Below are positions 24,070 to 34,599 of a DNA stretch of 54,771 nucleotides, piece by piece. The DNA is from Pseudopyrenochaeta lycopersici (lineage: Eukaryota; Ascomycota; Dothideomycetes; Pleosporales; Pseudopyrenochaetaceae), in contig NHZP01000114.1 of NCBI GenBank assembly GCA_003313425.1, positions 1 through 54,771 of the forward strand, read 5' to 3'. The notes under the pieces are model-generated. The model had not been told where the DNA came from, searched no databases, and saw nothing but the letters and a program-made list of their open reading frames with translations. How positions within the stretch are numbered: the first letter of the stretch is position 1; each line of letters begins with the position of its first letter. The position numbers were made by a program, and so were the translations under genes.

Positions 24070-25296
24070 TCTAGCCGTCAGTTATGAGCGTTAACGTTCC
24101 ATTTTCGATTTTCAAAGATCAGCTCAGGTATTAATACCCTGTGGGGCTTCGATGGCAACCGCCGTTATTAGAGCTGTAGTCTTCTTTTTCTATTGTGATT
24201 CGTCATACTCAAAACTATGCCGTCTGCAGTTCGCTCTTTGAGGCAAAAAAAGAATTAATGCCGCCTTCGCCGCTCCAATCGCCACAGCAGCCTCCCTCCA
24301 GCTCACCAGCGAGTTTCAGGGATTGCCATAAGCCACAGCAAGATCTGGTGGTGTGATCGAGGTGTGGTACAGTATGCAGAAACATACTCTCACCCACCCC
24401 TTTTGAGGATGTCACCGTAATTAAACACGTTAGGTGAGACGAAGCCTATCCTCTCCTCTACCACTCAATCTCAAGGTTTATCGTTAATCGGCCTGTCATT
24501 GGAACCTCACCTGTTATGCGCAAAGTGGAATTCAAGGTTTTTGTTGGACATTTTGGAATTTACCGCTGCCAGATGCCACAAATTAATCGATGGTGGATGG
24601 CAGCACAGATTTAGTAGGGCAAGTGAGGAGAACGGAGAGGCTTGTCGTAACCAACCGGAAAATCACCAGTCATCGTAGTGATATGTTCTTTGGGCGCGGC
24701 ACCGGCATTGGTTACCGGGACTTGGGATTCTCCAATCCTTCTCCTTGACCGACCGTTCGAACCGTGAAATTGGGAACTCATTATTAACCTGACGTAAATT
24801 GAAGGAGTTCCTGGCTCGTGCGCAGGCCGTGGCCCGTCCCCTATACGAGTGATGGCGCCAATAAAGCAATTAACGCTAAACTAAGATGAGATGGATATAA
24901 GTATCCTCCCGGAAAACACCGCTAAGAAAATAAAATAACAGAAATGGGCCTATACCGATGCTTATAGTACTCCACGGGCCAATTGTCCCGTCTTCCCCGC
25001 TTATGTGGTTATAGGTATAGATGCCGGATTGACAAGTCATCGGCCAGAAAGGACCCACCCTTGGTTTAGACTTTAATACAAAGGGTGCAGTCGGAAACTC
25101 TAGATCAAATACGAGGTGCCCCGCACAAATTACTAGCACACTCTCAGCGTACCTAAATTTAGACTAGCGCATAGTTTCCAGCCAATAAGAGCCTATAATC
25201 TTATAGGTAAACTCTAACCTTGTTTGAGCTCTATCTCAAGTATCTCAACTTCAAAAAATGACCTTAACTTTTTAACGTGCTTAAAGACACCACCTT
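24070..25296 (+). other. Intergenic region, promoter side of the 7-TM gene
   Basis: Ordinary composition. There are a few frames of up to 87 codons on the minus strand (such as 24876-25139), with no motif or homology I recognise. The mariner-type element probably begins somewhere after 25140, but I found no terminal repeat. Confidence 0.5.
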
Positions 25297-26824
25297 ATGC
25301 CGCGACTTACCAACAACACCAATTACTCGCCCGCCCTCTAAGGTGCTATTATTGCCCTCCCTAAGATCGCTGGCTACAGCATTAGCGATATAGAGGCTGC
25401 ATTACTAGCGAAGCTCAGTGGAGCTTCGCTAGTCGTCAAGCGCGCGGGCGAGCGAGCTAACGATCCTACGGACGTAGCACAACTTCTACAAACCATCTAC
25501 GACCAGTGTGAGTGTACTGGTCGCCTAACCGAGGCTCTAAACAGTTCTAATGCCTCCGCGAAGATAAGAAAAGTAATAGTCAACCATCCTGAGCAACCTA
25601 TCTTTGTAGCTGCTCGCCCAGCCCTTGCTGAGCTTGATCTCAACTTACTTGCCAGGTCAACAATTAAGCATACTGCTCACTCTTATTGCAATGAGAAGCA
25701 CAATTACAAGATCGTTTAACGCGTACAGCTAAAGAAAACACTGCTATACGAGGGCACTATAGAGTTGAGACGACGCCACTCAAGCTAGTTGTTTTAGCAG
25801 TACGCAGTGCACTGTCTCTTAAGATCCAGAAAGATTGTATTTATCTGCTACAATAAGACTAGCAAACCCTTTAGCTGTGTCAATTACCGCGGCAGAAAGC
25901 AGAGGATATTATGCCTAAAAGGGCGCAACGTTAATACCAACTACTACGTTCTACCTGTTAATGGCCTTATTTTAGCCTTATGATTTGTACTGCCTTCTTA
26001 TCCTATACTAGATGCTCTATAAGGCGTCCGTGTGTTGTTTAGGTGCTACCCTTAGAGAATAAGAGGACTTGTATACACACTTAAGTAGAAGAGCAAAATA
26101 GAAGAGCTAGTAAGAAGGCTGGTTAACAGCAACAACTGTGTTTTAAACTAGGGACCCCTGAGTACAGGAAACTCTGCGCCGTAAACAAGCAGGTCGACAA
26201 TTACAACGCTACCTTAAGACGTTAGGGGAAGCAGCGTTGTCGCGATAAGGGCTTCAAAAACTGTGTACAACCACATCAACTCTACAAACCTAAGAGTTTT
26301 AAGTACAGAGAACAAAAGGGTATAGACGCCATCTAGTACGCTAAAGAAGTATTTTAGAAGCACCTAATTCTGTACTACAAGACGATACGCGAGGAGAATC
26401 CTAGATGTGTTGTTTACCTTACTCAGGATAACGTCTGCCTCTATCAAAAAGCTCGCTGGTACCTAGCTGCGGAGCTTGAAGCTGAGGACATACGATTCGC
26501 TCCTCACCCTCCTTACTCACCTGATTTACACCCAATTGAGCGCTGCTTTGGGAGGCTTGGGCGTTTCTTAAACACTACAACGTGAAGAGCGCGTCTAAAG
26601 CTTCAGAGCTTGCCGCTGAACGCTAGGTGCAGCTTGTTTGGCAGTCTAACAAGGAGATGGAGGAGTACATGGGTAAATTGCTCGCTCCTGAGTACTTCAG
26701 GGACGTTGCGCGCAAGTGTCTCGCAGTAGGAGGCAATAACAACTTTAGAGGTTGGCTTTTGCACCTCTCCTGCACTCCAAACAGTCTAAGTACTGCCTAT
26801 TTCAACCGTTTTCTGATGTTCTGA
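25297..26824 (+). pseudogene. Tc1/mariner-superfamily transposase, broken
   Basis: The frame starts with the ATG at 25297 (MPRLTNNTNYSPAL, then a stop in the position of a Gln or Trp codon). A helix-turn-helix-like N-terminus follows (KIAGYSISDIEAALLAKL). Several stops and at least two frame changes come before the catalytic end. There VVYLTQDN carries the second Asp (codon at 26427) and PPYSPDLHPIERCFG the Glu (codon at 26538), so 36 residues separate them. The last frame, 26627-26824, gives a C-terminal tail ending in a stop at 26822-26824. Both catalytic motifs are intact although the gene is not. CpA is only partly depleted, so RIP was lighter than in the flanking retroelements. No terminal inverted repeats or TA duplication were found. 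Confidence 0.75.
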
Positions 26825-27374
26825 GCATGCATACTGCATTTAGCAGTGATCTCTAGCTAAGACGCTACTGTATTCACCGTATTTGATAGAGTTTCCGGTG
26901 GCAGTCTTTGTACAACTATCGACAATTCCAAACGCCTAGAAACGAGAAGTGGCTCGCCTACCTACCCCGGCAATAAAATCGCTTACTATGGTGGCTCCAA
27001 AAGAGAGGAGACGCTTTCTAGCGCGCTGTGTAAGGCATAACCCTCCCGTTCGCGGCAAGCACCTTTCGTTCCCCGGAATTTCACATCTAATGAAGATTAA
27101 ATAAGCAAGCCCCTGCAAGGGTGTCAGGCCTTGCCGCAAATCCCTCTCATGTGGAACACATTCTACGCAGGGTAAAGTAGCGTGAACTATGTCCATTCCT
27201 TATCGGCATTGGCTGGCGACTTTATGTTCAGACATCGAAACGCTAAAAACGATGTGCTAACATTATCATAGAGTCCTTATGAACTACATACTAGGTTGCA
27301 TTTCTTTTTGCATGCGTTGCGAAAGGGAAAGGAGGAATTGCAGATCCTTTGCCTTCACTTTCAACTGGCCTGCA
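26825..27374 (+). other. Intergenic, no gene seen
   Basis: Ordinary composition. The 86-codon minus frame at 26936-27196 has no recognisable feature. Confidence 0.5.
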
Positions 27375-28646
27375 CTAGTTCGTGCTGCGGAGCGGGATAC
27401 CAACACTTTTAATCAAATCCCTCACGTCGGCGACTAGCAAATCTGGTTTCTCATACGCAGCAAAATATCCGCCTTCTGGGTGGCGTTTCTCGAAAGCTAC
27501 GGGCCCCAGCATTCTTCCCCATGAACTAGGTAGTACAATGACGTCCTTCGGGAAGTACGACAAACCCAATGGCACACTGTTGTACTTCATGAAAGTCTCA
27601 ACCTTTCCATCCACGGCGGCACTAGCGGTCGGATTGACAATGTCATAGTAGAGACGAATGCTCGCGTCTGGGCGGCATCGCTGAACAGATAGATGCTAAC
27701 CCACGTCAACGTTTCGTCATCGTTCCATTTGTACTCGTCGGTCCAGTCACGACGCTTCTCATATAACCACACAAGAAAGGCGACCGGACTGTCAGCAAGG
27801 GCAAAACCAAGTGTGTGCGGTCTGGTCTTTTGGATATTGTTGTAACCGGAGCTATTCTCTGTGAAATCCTGTGTCCTTTTCAAGCCTTCCTTTTCGGCTG
27901 GAGTAAGTCTACCCATCAAATATTGCAGGCCTAACAAAGGTGTAGATAGTGGTGAAGGAGGCGGCGTAAGGATAAAGCTCAGGTGCGAAGCCAAGGTATT
28001 GCTTGAGTAGAGCAGTCCCATCGCGCTTGTGATGAGGAATCCCCATTCGCCGCCTTGAGTGACTTCTCTTTGGTCAAGAGATGTCCATGAATGGGGAACA
28101 CCTGCAAAACTCACCGTATTCATTGTAGCCGAGTTGCAACATCAGCCTGTGATAAACTTCTGCATGTTGCAAAATCCCAAAGCCGGGGTTCGAGGCAAGT
28201 TGTGAAAATCCACAATTCGGCAGCGAGGGCGCTACCACATGGAAGCTTGGAGTTTTGTCGTCACTGGTCTTTGTAAGAAGAGGTAAGATCTTAGTGACCT
28301 CTATGAAGCTACCAGCCCAGCCATGAACAAATAGTAGGGGAATGCTGTTCGCGTTTTTGGACCTTTCATGGATGAAATGGATCTTCAAATCATCCTCCTG
28401 TCCATCTACCGAGACTGTTGTTGTGAAGTGCCGAAACTCATTCAAGCTAGCCTCTGCGCGTCGCCAGTCGAACGCTGTCGTCCAGTAGCCCACTAGTCTT
28501 TTAATATCATGGAGAGACGCGCCATACTTCCAGTCATTAGTGAAATATGTTTCTCTTGGATAGGTTGTCAGCTCAAGCTTATCCTATAGAGTTTTGAGAG
28601 AATCATCGGAAACGTTAATTTGATACGGTTTGATCGAGGAAGTCAT
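27375..28646 (-). pseudogene. Microsomal-type epoxide hydrolase, inactivated
   Basis: Epoxide hydrolases of this alpha/beta-hydrolase family open epoxides to diols and often serve fungal secondary-metabolite pathways. The start ATG is at 28646 (MTSSIKPYQINVSDDSLKTL). The N-terminal EHN domain holds YPRETYFTNDWKYGAS, then VHGWAGSF of the hydrolase fold. Exon 1 ends at 28115. A 52-nt intron (28063-28114, GTGAGT...CTTGAC...AAG) restores EYVTQGG. Exon 2 gives QGG-E-WG, where the family has the nucleophile Asp; TLGFALADSPVAFLVW.YE; and EGG-Y-FAAYEKPDLL, where the catalytic His should be. Damage: TAG at 28584-28586, one base lost near 27671-27676, Asp to Glu (28046-28048), His to Tyr (27465-27467). 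The gene stands tail-to-head with the terpene synthase. Confidence 0.9.
28063..28114 (-). other. Intron of the epoxide hydrolase gene
   Basis: 52 nt, GTGAGT donor, branch-point-like CTTGAC, AAG acceptor. Removal joins TAC-G to TC-ACT and gives the conserved Y-V-T-Q-G-G. Confidence 0.8.
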
Positions 28647-28943
28647 TGCAAATAGCAGCGAGAACATTCAAGAGTTTGTTACATGAGGAACAGCAATAGC
28701 GATGCGTACCTTTGATAATATTTTCAGCTGTTACCTAAGCCTTGCGCGTGCAGGAGCGTTATGTGACGCACGGGCCCAGTGGAATGACTGCAGCGTCCAG
28801 TTTAGCCGGCATATCGGGCTGCACGAAGAACAGATACTACAAGGGGATTGTAAGCGGCACAGTCCGCTTTCCAAGCTGCTGGGCTCGACTTAACTTTAGA
28901 CAAATCTCATTGTTGGCCTCAAGTCAACAGGGATCACTGACTT

Positions 28944-29981
28944 CTAAAAACGCTTGTACCTTAGACACTTAATGATCCATACCAAGTTGCCCATATAGCT
29001 GTATAGCAGCGCCTCAAGATACACTTTAACATCATCAGGTAGAGCATGATTACTTTTTACATCATGCACGATCGCCTAGAATTCCGAAATCCATCTACGG
29101 ATCTCTGCGCGCCAAATCGACTTTGCCTCTATTTCGTCCACCGACCGTTTTTTCATAATCACCCAGACCGCGTTGAAGACGCAATCTTGGCCTGCTTGTT
29201 CCGCCTCGAATCGCTCCTTCTCCCAGGAGTACAGGCCATTAGTCAGACCTAACTCGGCATATGCTGGTCGCGCAAGATCATTGCACAGCTCATAGTCCTT
29301 GCCGTGATTGGTGAGTGCTATACCAAATGTGACGAAGCCGAACCATATCCTCAAGACCTGTTAGCTTAATCGTTCATTCGATCGCTGACTTACAGCTCTC
29401 CGCAGTCTATCACTCGTGCGAGAATGTACTCGTTCAAGGTAGCCAGAAGGTTGGACCTCTCACGATTCGCGGAATGTACGAAAGTTGCCCATGATTCTAT
29501 TATAACTTTGGCGCGGACGGGATTGATAGCTATCATCTCCTTTAAAATCTTTGCCTGGATTGTTCTTTCTGGGCGTGCATTAGGTTTAACGGCATAGTTG
29601 AGCTTATCGTGAAAAGTTCCCAGGAGGGAACCCGCCTCTTCGTTTCCTGATCGCCCGCCTAGTTTCTCCATGTCATCTGCTTCGATTTTAGTGCTTGAGA
29701 AGTAATTTAGCTGACTACCTTACCATTATATAAGAAAGCGAATTTGTTCGCATACGCTATCATATTAAATCTCTCTGGTCGACATTCAGGTATCGTTGCA
29801 CTGACGAAGTGGTACCGCGAGCTGAGTTCGCTATTATAGTTGTTAAGAGGATACACGGATTGACTCCATTCTCGCTGAACCATGAAAACAGCCTTCTCTT
29901 CCTCCCTCTAATTCATATGTATGCGCAACGGGACATCGATGCCAATTCCATTTGTCTCATACGGAGCTGGACTTATCACTT
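28944..29981 (-). pseudogene. Class I terpene synthase (fungal sester/diterpene synthase cyclase domain), truncated
   Basis: This matches the N-terminal cyclase domain of fungal bifunctional terpene synthases, which ionise a prenyl diphosphate. Exon at 29724-29981, after a TTTTCAG acceptor: ISPAPYETNGIGIDVPLRIH, a TAG, then VYPLNNYNSELSSRYHF and AYANKFAFLYN. A 47-nt intron (29677-29723) splits the first Asp of N-DD-MEK, the expected metal-binding acidic motif. Exon at about 29394-29676: KLGGRSGNEEAGSLLG to YILARVIDCGEL. A second short intron, with acceptor best placed before 29349, leads to WFGFVTFGIALTNHGKDYELC and the NSE motif in variant form (NGLYSWEKE, usually NDLYSWEKE). TAG at 29076-29078 precedes a continuing frame to the SYMGNLVWIIKCLRY end. 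No prenyltransferase domain follows, and the first exon with ATG was not found. Confidence 0.85.
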
Positions 29982-30382
29982 CTGAAAATAAAGACTGCAA
30001 CCTGAGTGATTAATGCTGTACTATTAAAATGAGAAGAGATTAGGATAGAAAAGGGCAGAGCCAGGCTAATGTCTCGCTGTAAGCATCAAAGACTGTGCTG
30101 TAATTTTGAGCATAGGCTTCGAATAAGCCTAGGATGTGACCAACATCATTCTGCCTTGCTTGAAGCCTATTTAGGCAAGACGCATTGTCGTATCTAAGAC
30201 CTCCCTGCGATTACATCCCGAACTCCTTCAAGACATGCTTTTTGGTTACACTAAGCCCTATAGGAACATAATCTTTAATATACAATTATGCCTAAAATAG
30301 GGCTTGAAAATCTGGAATGGTGGATTAATCACGTTTAGTCAGTCAGCGTTCTTGCATAAGTCTTTTCAAGGACCTTTGAGTA
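29982..30382 (+). other. Spacer between terpene synthase and transposon J
   Basis: No convincing gene; may contain the missing first exon of the terpene synthase. It ends at the TA (30381-30382) flanking the end of element J. Confidence 0.45.
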
Positions 30383-31860
30383 CAGAGGCTCACCTCGTAA
30401 CGATCGTCCCCTCGTAACGCACGCTCCGAACATCAAAACCATCAACAAACTTGAGGCTATTGAGCCTCATACTATAGCTATAATCGCGATTTTTTCTGGT
30501 AGATTAATTTATAAGGCTAATAGCTATCTAGAGCTACTGGTACTTGATAGGAACTTTAATTTCGCGGCCGCCACGTGACAAAACAGGCGGTAGGCCTGAT
30601 TCTGCACCTGCGGCCTTCTCACCACTGCGAGGCCTTACAACCTGCCTTTTTCTAGTAACAGCCTTTACAGTAGTTTTAAGGCTACTCTTTTTTCCTTTTT
30701 AGGATAATTTGAGAGCTTATTTAAGTCGTTTTACAGCCTTACGAGCAGCCCGCCTAGCGGCCTGATCAGCAGCTTAATCTGCCTTTTCCCTCTGCCTTAG
30801 TAATCTAGCCTTAGCCCTAGCTACTCGCCTTACTTGAACTATCTTAGCCTTAGCCTACTTTTACTCCTTATAATACTTAGCTACTTTAAGCTTTTAATGT
30901 TACTACTCCTCCTCCTTATAAGCTCTAGCCTCCTATTGGTTACGTGCCTTCTTTACTTTCTTAGGTAACTAGAATACAGTACTACTATAATAGTCCTTAT
31001 CTAGCTATAATAGGAGGACCTTACTCTACTTCTTACGCTTCCTCTTATAAATAAGAGCGCCTCTTATAGCTACTACTTTATACTTATAGATAGCTTTTTT
31101 AGTATAGATATAGTAAAAGATCCTACTAAGCTTTCTAGCCCCTTTATCTTTATAATACGTAATAACGTAGCGTACTAGCGCCTCTAGCTCTCTCTAATTC
31201 TTAGTACTTAGCTCTAAAGACTTACTATTACTTATATCCTCTTATATAGCTAGCCTAGTATTAAACTTTTTAAGGATAACTTTAGGATGAAAGGGTAATA
31301 GGCTAGTTACTTTAAATGCCTTAAGGATAATCTCCTTTTTAAATAAAGCTACCTAGGCTGCTTTAAAGAAAAGATAAAAGTCTCTTTTACTTATTAAGAC
31401 TAGCGGCACTAGCCTCTAGCTTCTCTCTATAAACTATAAGATCTCCTCTAAGTACGTAAGTAAGAGAGGCTTAAATATACTTACGTTAAGTAGCTATAAG
31501 CTATAGGTTAAGTAAAGAAGATAGATAGCTAAGAGGATCTTATTTTAGTTATAATAGTTAATAAAATCTATAGAAATATAAGATCTATAGCTATTAAAGA
31601 TAAGTAATTAATAAGAGGATTAAGCTTTTACCTTAGTATTATAATTAAACACCTGTTTTAGCTATACTAGGCCTATATTATTATTTATTTATCCTAAAGG
31701 AAATAAGGTAAAGTAAGCTTAATTATCTTTAGGATTAAACTCTTATAAAGGAAGATAACTATAAGATCTATTATTTTAGACTATTATATAAAAAGCTTAG
31801 AGAAATTACTAAGTCTATTCTACTAAGCTTTTAGCTTAACTAGCTAAAAAAGAAGGTTAT
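30383..31860 (-). mobile_element. Fot1/pogo-type DNA transposon J, 5' part missing
   Basis: One end is preserved: after a TA at 30381-30382 comes CAGAGGCTCACCTCGTAACG, with CCTCGTAACG repeated 17 bp further, the same doubled-motif design as in H. The transposase reads leftward from about 31850 to 30534. The opposite end and the transposase N-terminus are missing, because Gypsy sequence E takes over near 31860. Confidence 0.78.
30534..31850 (-). pseudogene. Pogo/Fot1 transposase, DDE domain and C-terminus, RIPped
   Basis: Reading through TAA/TAG gives a clear pogo DDE_1 series: INNNIGLV.LKQVFN, SSY.LLIFNSYRSYIS (normally LLIxDGHxSH; the catalytic Asp is Asn here), INYYN.NKILLAIY, then NVSIFKPLLLTYLEEIL, SKRDFYLFFKAA, LPFHPKVILKKFN. 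A long Lys/Arg/Ala-rich tail of about 250 codons follows, ending at TAG 30534-30536. The DNA-binding N-terminus is absent. Not functional. Confidence 0.85.
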
Positions 31861-31869
31861 AGAATTCTT

Positions 31870-33768
31870 TAAAGTACCTAAGGATATACTAGACTAGCTA
31901 GCTTTAGTAGTAAGACTAGATATATTTAGAGGAACAGACTTACGCGCAGAGGTAAGGAATCTAAGATAAAGTTAATAATAAAAGAACCTAGTAGCTAATA
32001 GCGTTATAGAAATTCTTAGCGCAGGAACTAAGATAAATATAGAAGATAAGTTTTATAACTTCTAAAAAAATTATATACTTAACTAGTAATATTATAGCTT
32101 AGTTATAAGCCTTAATTATATAGATAGTAATAATAATATTATTATAGGGGCGTTTCTTAAGAACTTTGTAGAAACTATAGAAGTCTATATAGCTAGTTTA
32201 AAAGTAATACTAAGTAAAAATAAAACTCTAGAATAAGTTTACTAAAGTAAAGTATAAAAGCCTACGCAGCTATAAAAGATTTTAGCTAAATAACTACTAA
32301 GAAACTAAAATAAAAAGCTAAGCTAATTTATAGAGAAAGAGCTGACTACTTTAGCTACGTCTACTTTAAGATAAAGATATAAGGGTAATAAGATTATATA
32401 TAATATAGAATTTATAGGCGTGCCTATTATAACGCTATATAGAGGAGTAATAGTTACTACTAAGCTACTACTCTATTAGATACTAGATTACTTTAAGCTA
32501 CTTATTAATTACGCGTTTTAAAGTAAAAAAAAGAAAGTTTAATTCTAAGAGACTTATAATAAAGAATAAAGCTTAGAAATCTACTAACTATCGAAGATTA
32601 TATTAGCTATCTTAAAGTAAGAAGTATAAGGATTAACTATAAGAGACTTACTTAGGTAGAATAATATTAAAGACTAAGTTAGAAAGCTCTTTTACAAAGA
32701 AAAAGGAACTAAGAAACGTCTTATAAAAGTAAATATAATAGTTTTAGTAAGCTAGCTAATTACAAGCTACCCTAAGTACACTAAGCTTAACCTAGGAAGC
32801 CTTATAATTAGCTAGAGCTATCTAAACTCTAATAAATGTAAGGAACTTAAACCTTAGGTATTAAAATATAATATAACTATAACTATATATAATACGTAGT
32901 AGTAATATATTATTAATAGTAAGTCTAATACTTAGATTAATAGAGATAAAGTTATAGTAAAGAGGGTAGCTACACAGGAAAGGCTTAGAGGAATAAAACT
33001 AATATATTATAACTTTCTTATTTATTAAGTATTATTTAATAAGAATATAGTTAAATACTTTATTAATATAGGTTCGTAAATAAACCTCTTAAGATTAAGT
33101 ATAGTATAAGCCTTAAGTATTATCTATAAGGCTATAAAGTAACGTTCTAAGTAAATAAATCGAATTATAAGTATAATAAAAGATACTAACGCCCTTATTA
33201 GTATAGCTTAAGACGTCCTAGTTAAAGTAAGAGAGGTTATTATAAGGACGTACTTCTAAATAATAACTAATCTAATAAGGTTAGCTATCCTTAGTAACCT
33301 CTAGTATTCTACAGTAAGGTTAGCTATCTAGTATAATATATATAGTTAGGTTACGTATTAAATAATCTCTAAAGATAGAATAAGGAACGTAGTCTTCCTA
33401 GTATTAGATCTAACGCCCTTTTACCTAAGTATAGTAGTAGTAGTAGATTCTAATAACTTAGAAAACTAGATATAAGTATATAGATAGGAGAAGTACATTT
33501 ATATACTAATATTAACACCCTAAAAAATAAGGATATTAGTAATATTACTTAAGCTAAGTATTACTAGAAAGTCTATTTTATTAATAATAAGTTAGATTTT
33601 AGAGACTTTTTATACTTATTTACTATATAAGATAGAAGTAAGTTATAAGTATAAAAGGACTATACTACGTTATAACTTATCTTATTAAACGCGATAGCTA
33701 GTCTAAAAGTAAGCCTTAAAAGTATTATATAAAAACTAAACTACTAAACTTAGAGCTAGTAAAGATAG
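31870..33768 (+). mobile_element. Gypsy element E: gag and protease remnant
   Basis: A plus-strand frame full of stops. From about 33050 it reads KYFINIGS.INLLRLS (aspartic protease, normally D-T/S-G), then DVLVKVREVIIRTYF and IISKDRIRNVVFL. These parallel the protease part of D (44311 onward) but differ enough to be another family. A YKYKRT stretch near 33630-33660 corresponds to the linker before RT. The frame stops where the LTR of D starts at 33769. Its RT and RNase H are not in the window; integrase remains right of D may belong to it. Confidence 0.65.
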
Positions 33769-34133
33769 TGTGCCGTTGCACAGGGTACCTGGGCAATCAG
33801 GTGATGATGGGTTTCCTTTGTCAGCGAAATTTGGTGATAAGACGTGGAGATGCGTCATGCATCAAACCTCATGCACCATGCACCACACACCACGATAATT
33901 CACTTCAAAACTGAGATTTTGCAAAGTAGCTAGTGCATTAGCTGCGTCAATTCAATAAGATTTCAGACTATTTTGTTTATTACTTTTAATTAGGCTCTAT
34001 GCTTCCCTTCGTTTCTGGCAGACTGCACAGGCAGGGCTGCTCCTGTTATTCACGCACGTTTGATTCCAACGTTACCTCTCATTCACAACACCAGAACTGC
34101 GGGATTGTGCCGAACCACCTTGTTAACTCCACA
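33769..34133 (+). repeat. 5' LTR of element D
   Basis: 365 bp, TGTGCCGTTGCACAGGG to AACTCCACA. It keeps many CpA sites (CCATGCACCACACACC), unlike the interior. Confidence 0.9.
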
Positions 34134-34138
34134 AATAA

Positions 34139-34153
34139 TGGCGAAGCCTAAGG
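34139..34153 (+). other. Possible primer-binding site of D
   Basis: TGGCGAAGCCTAAGG begins five bases after the LTR. A PBS starts with TGG (complement of tRNA CCA). The matching tRNA was not identified. Confidence 0.35.
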
Positions 34154-34315
34154 GGCACAACGGTCTGTTCTAGTTAGGCTATAGCTAATAAGAGCAGAAA
34201 GAGCCTATATGGCACTGAACTGTTAACGTTAAAAACATAAACATAAGAGCGCTACATTGCGATATAGAGATCATAGGATTACCTAGAAAGAGCTGGGTGT
34301 CTGTTTGACCCTGAA

Positions 34316-34519
34316 GAACCTTTGAGAGGGATGGCGCTGTTGCGGCCAGCCTTCGGAACCTTTGAGAGGGATGGCGCTGTTGCGGCTAGCCTTCGGAACC
34401 TTTGAGAGGGATGGCGCTGTTGCGGCTACCTCCTCGGAACCTCAGAGAGGGATGGCGCTGTTGCGGCTACCCCCTCGGAACCTCAGAGAGGGATGGCGCT
34501 GTTGCCGCCACCCCCTCTA
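34316..34519 (+). repeat. Minisatellite in the leader of D
   Basis: Five tandem units of 40-42 bp, each starting GAACCT(T/C)(T/A)GAGAGGGATG and continuing GCGCTGTTGC. The array is GC-rich and almost free of RIP changes while the sequence on its 3' side is heavily RIPped. Confidence 0.9.
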
Positions 34520-34599
34520 TATTTTTAGAGCTAAGATTTGACAGGGACCAGCTCTATTAAGGCTGTATCCTTATTATCTTACTATAACAAATTAAGACT

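Noticed and set aside
24876..25139. 87-codon minus ORF upstream of the mariner element
   Set aside because: No motif, no start context and no neighbour supporting it.
34316..34519. Possible CRISPR-like array
   Set aside because: The units are directly adjacent 40-bp tandem repeats without spacers in a eukaryotic retroelement.
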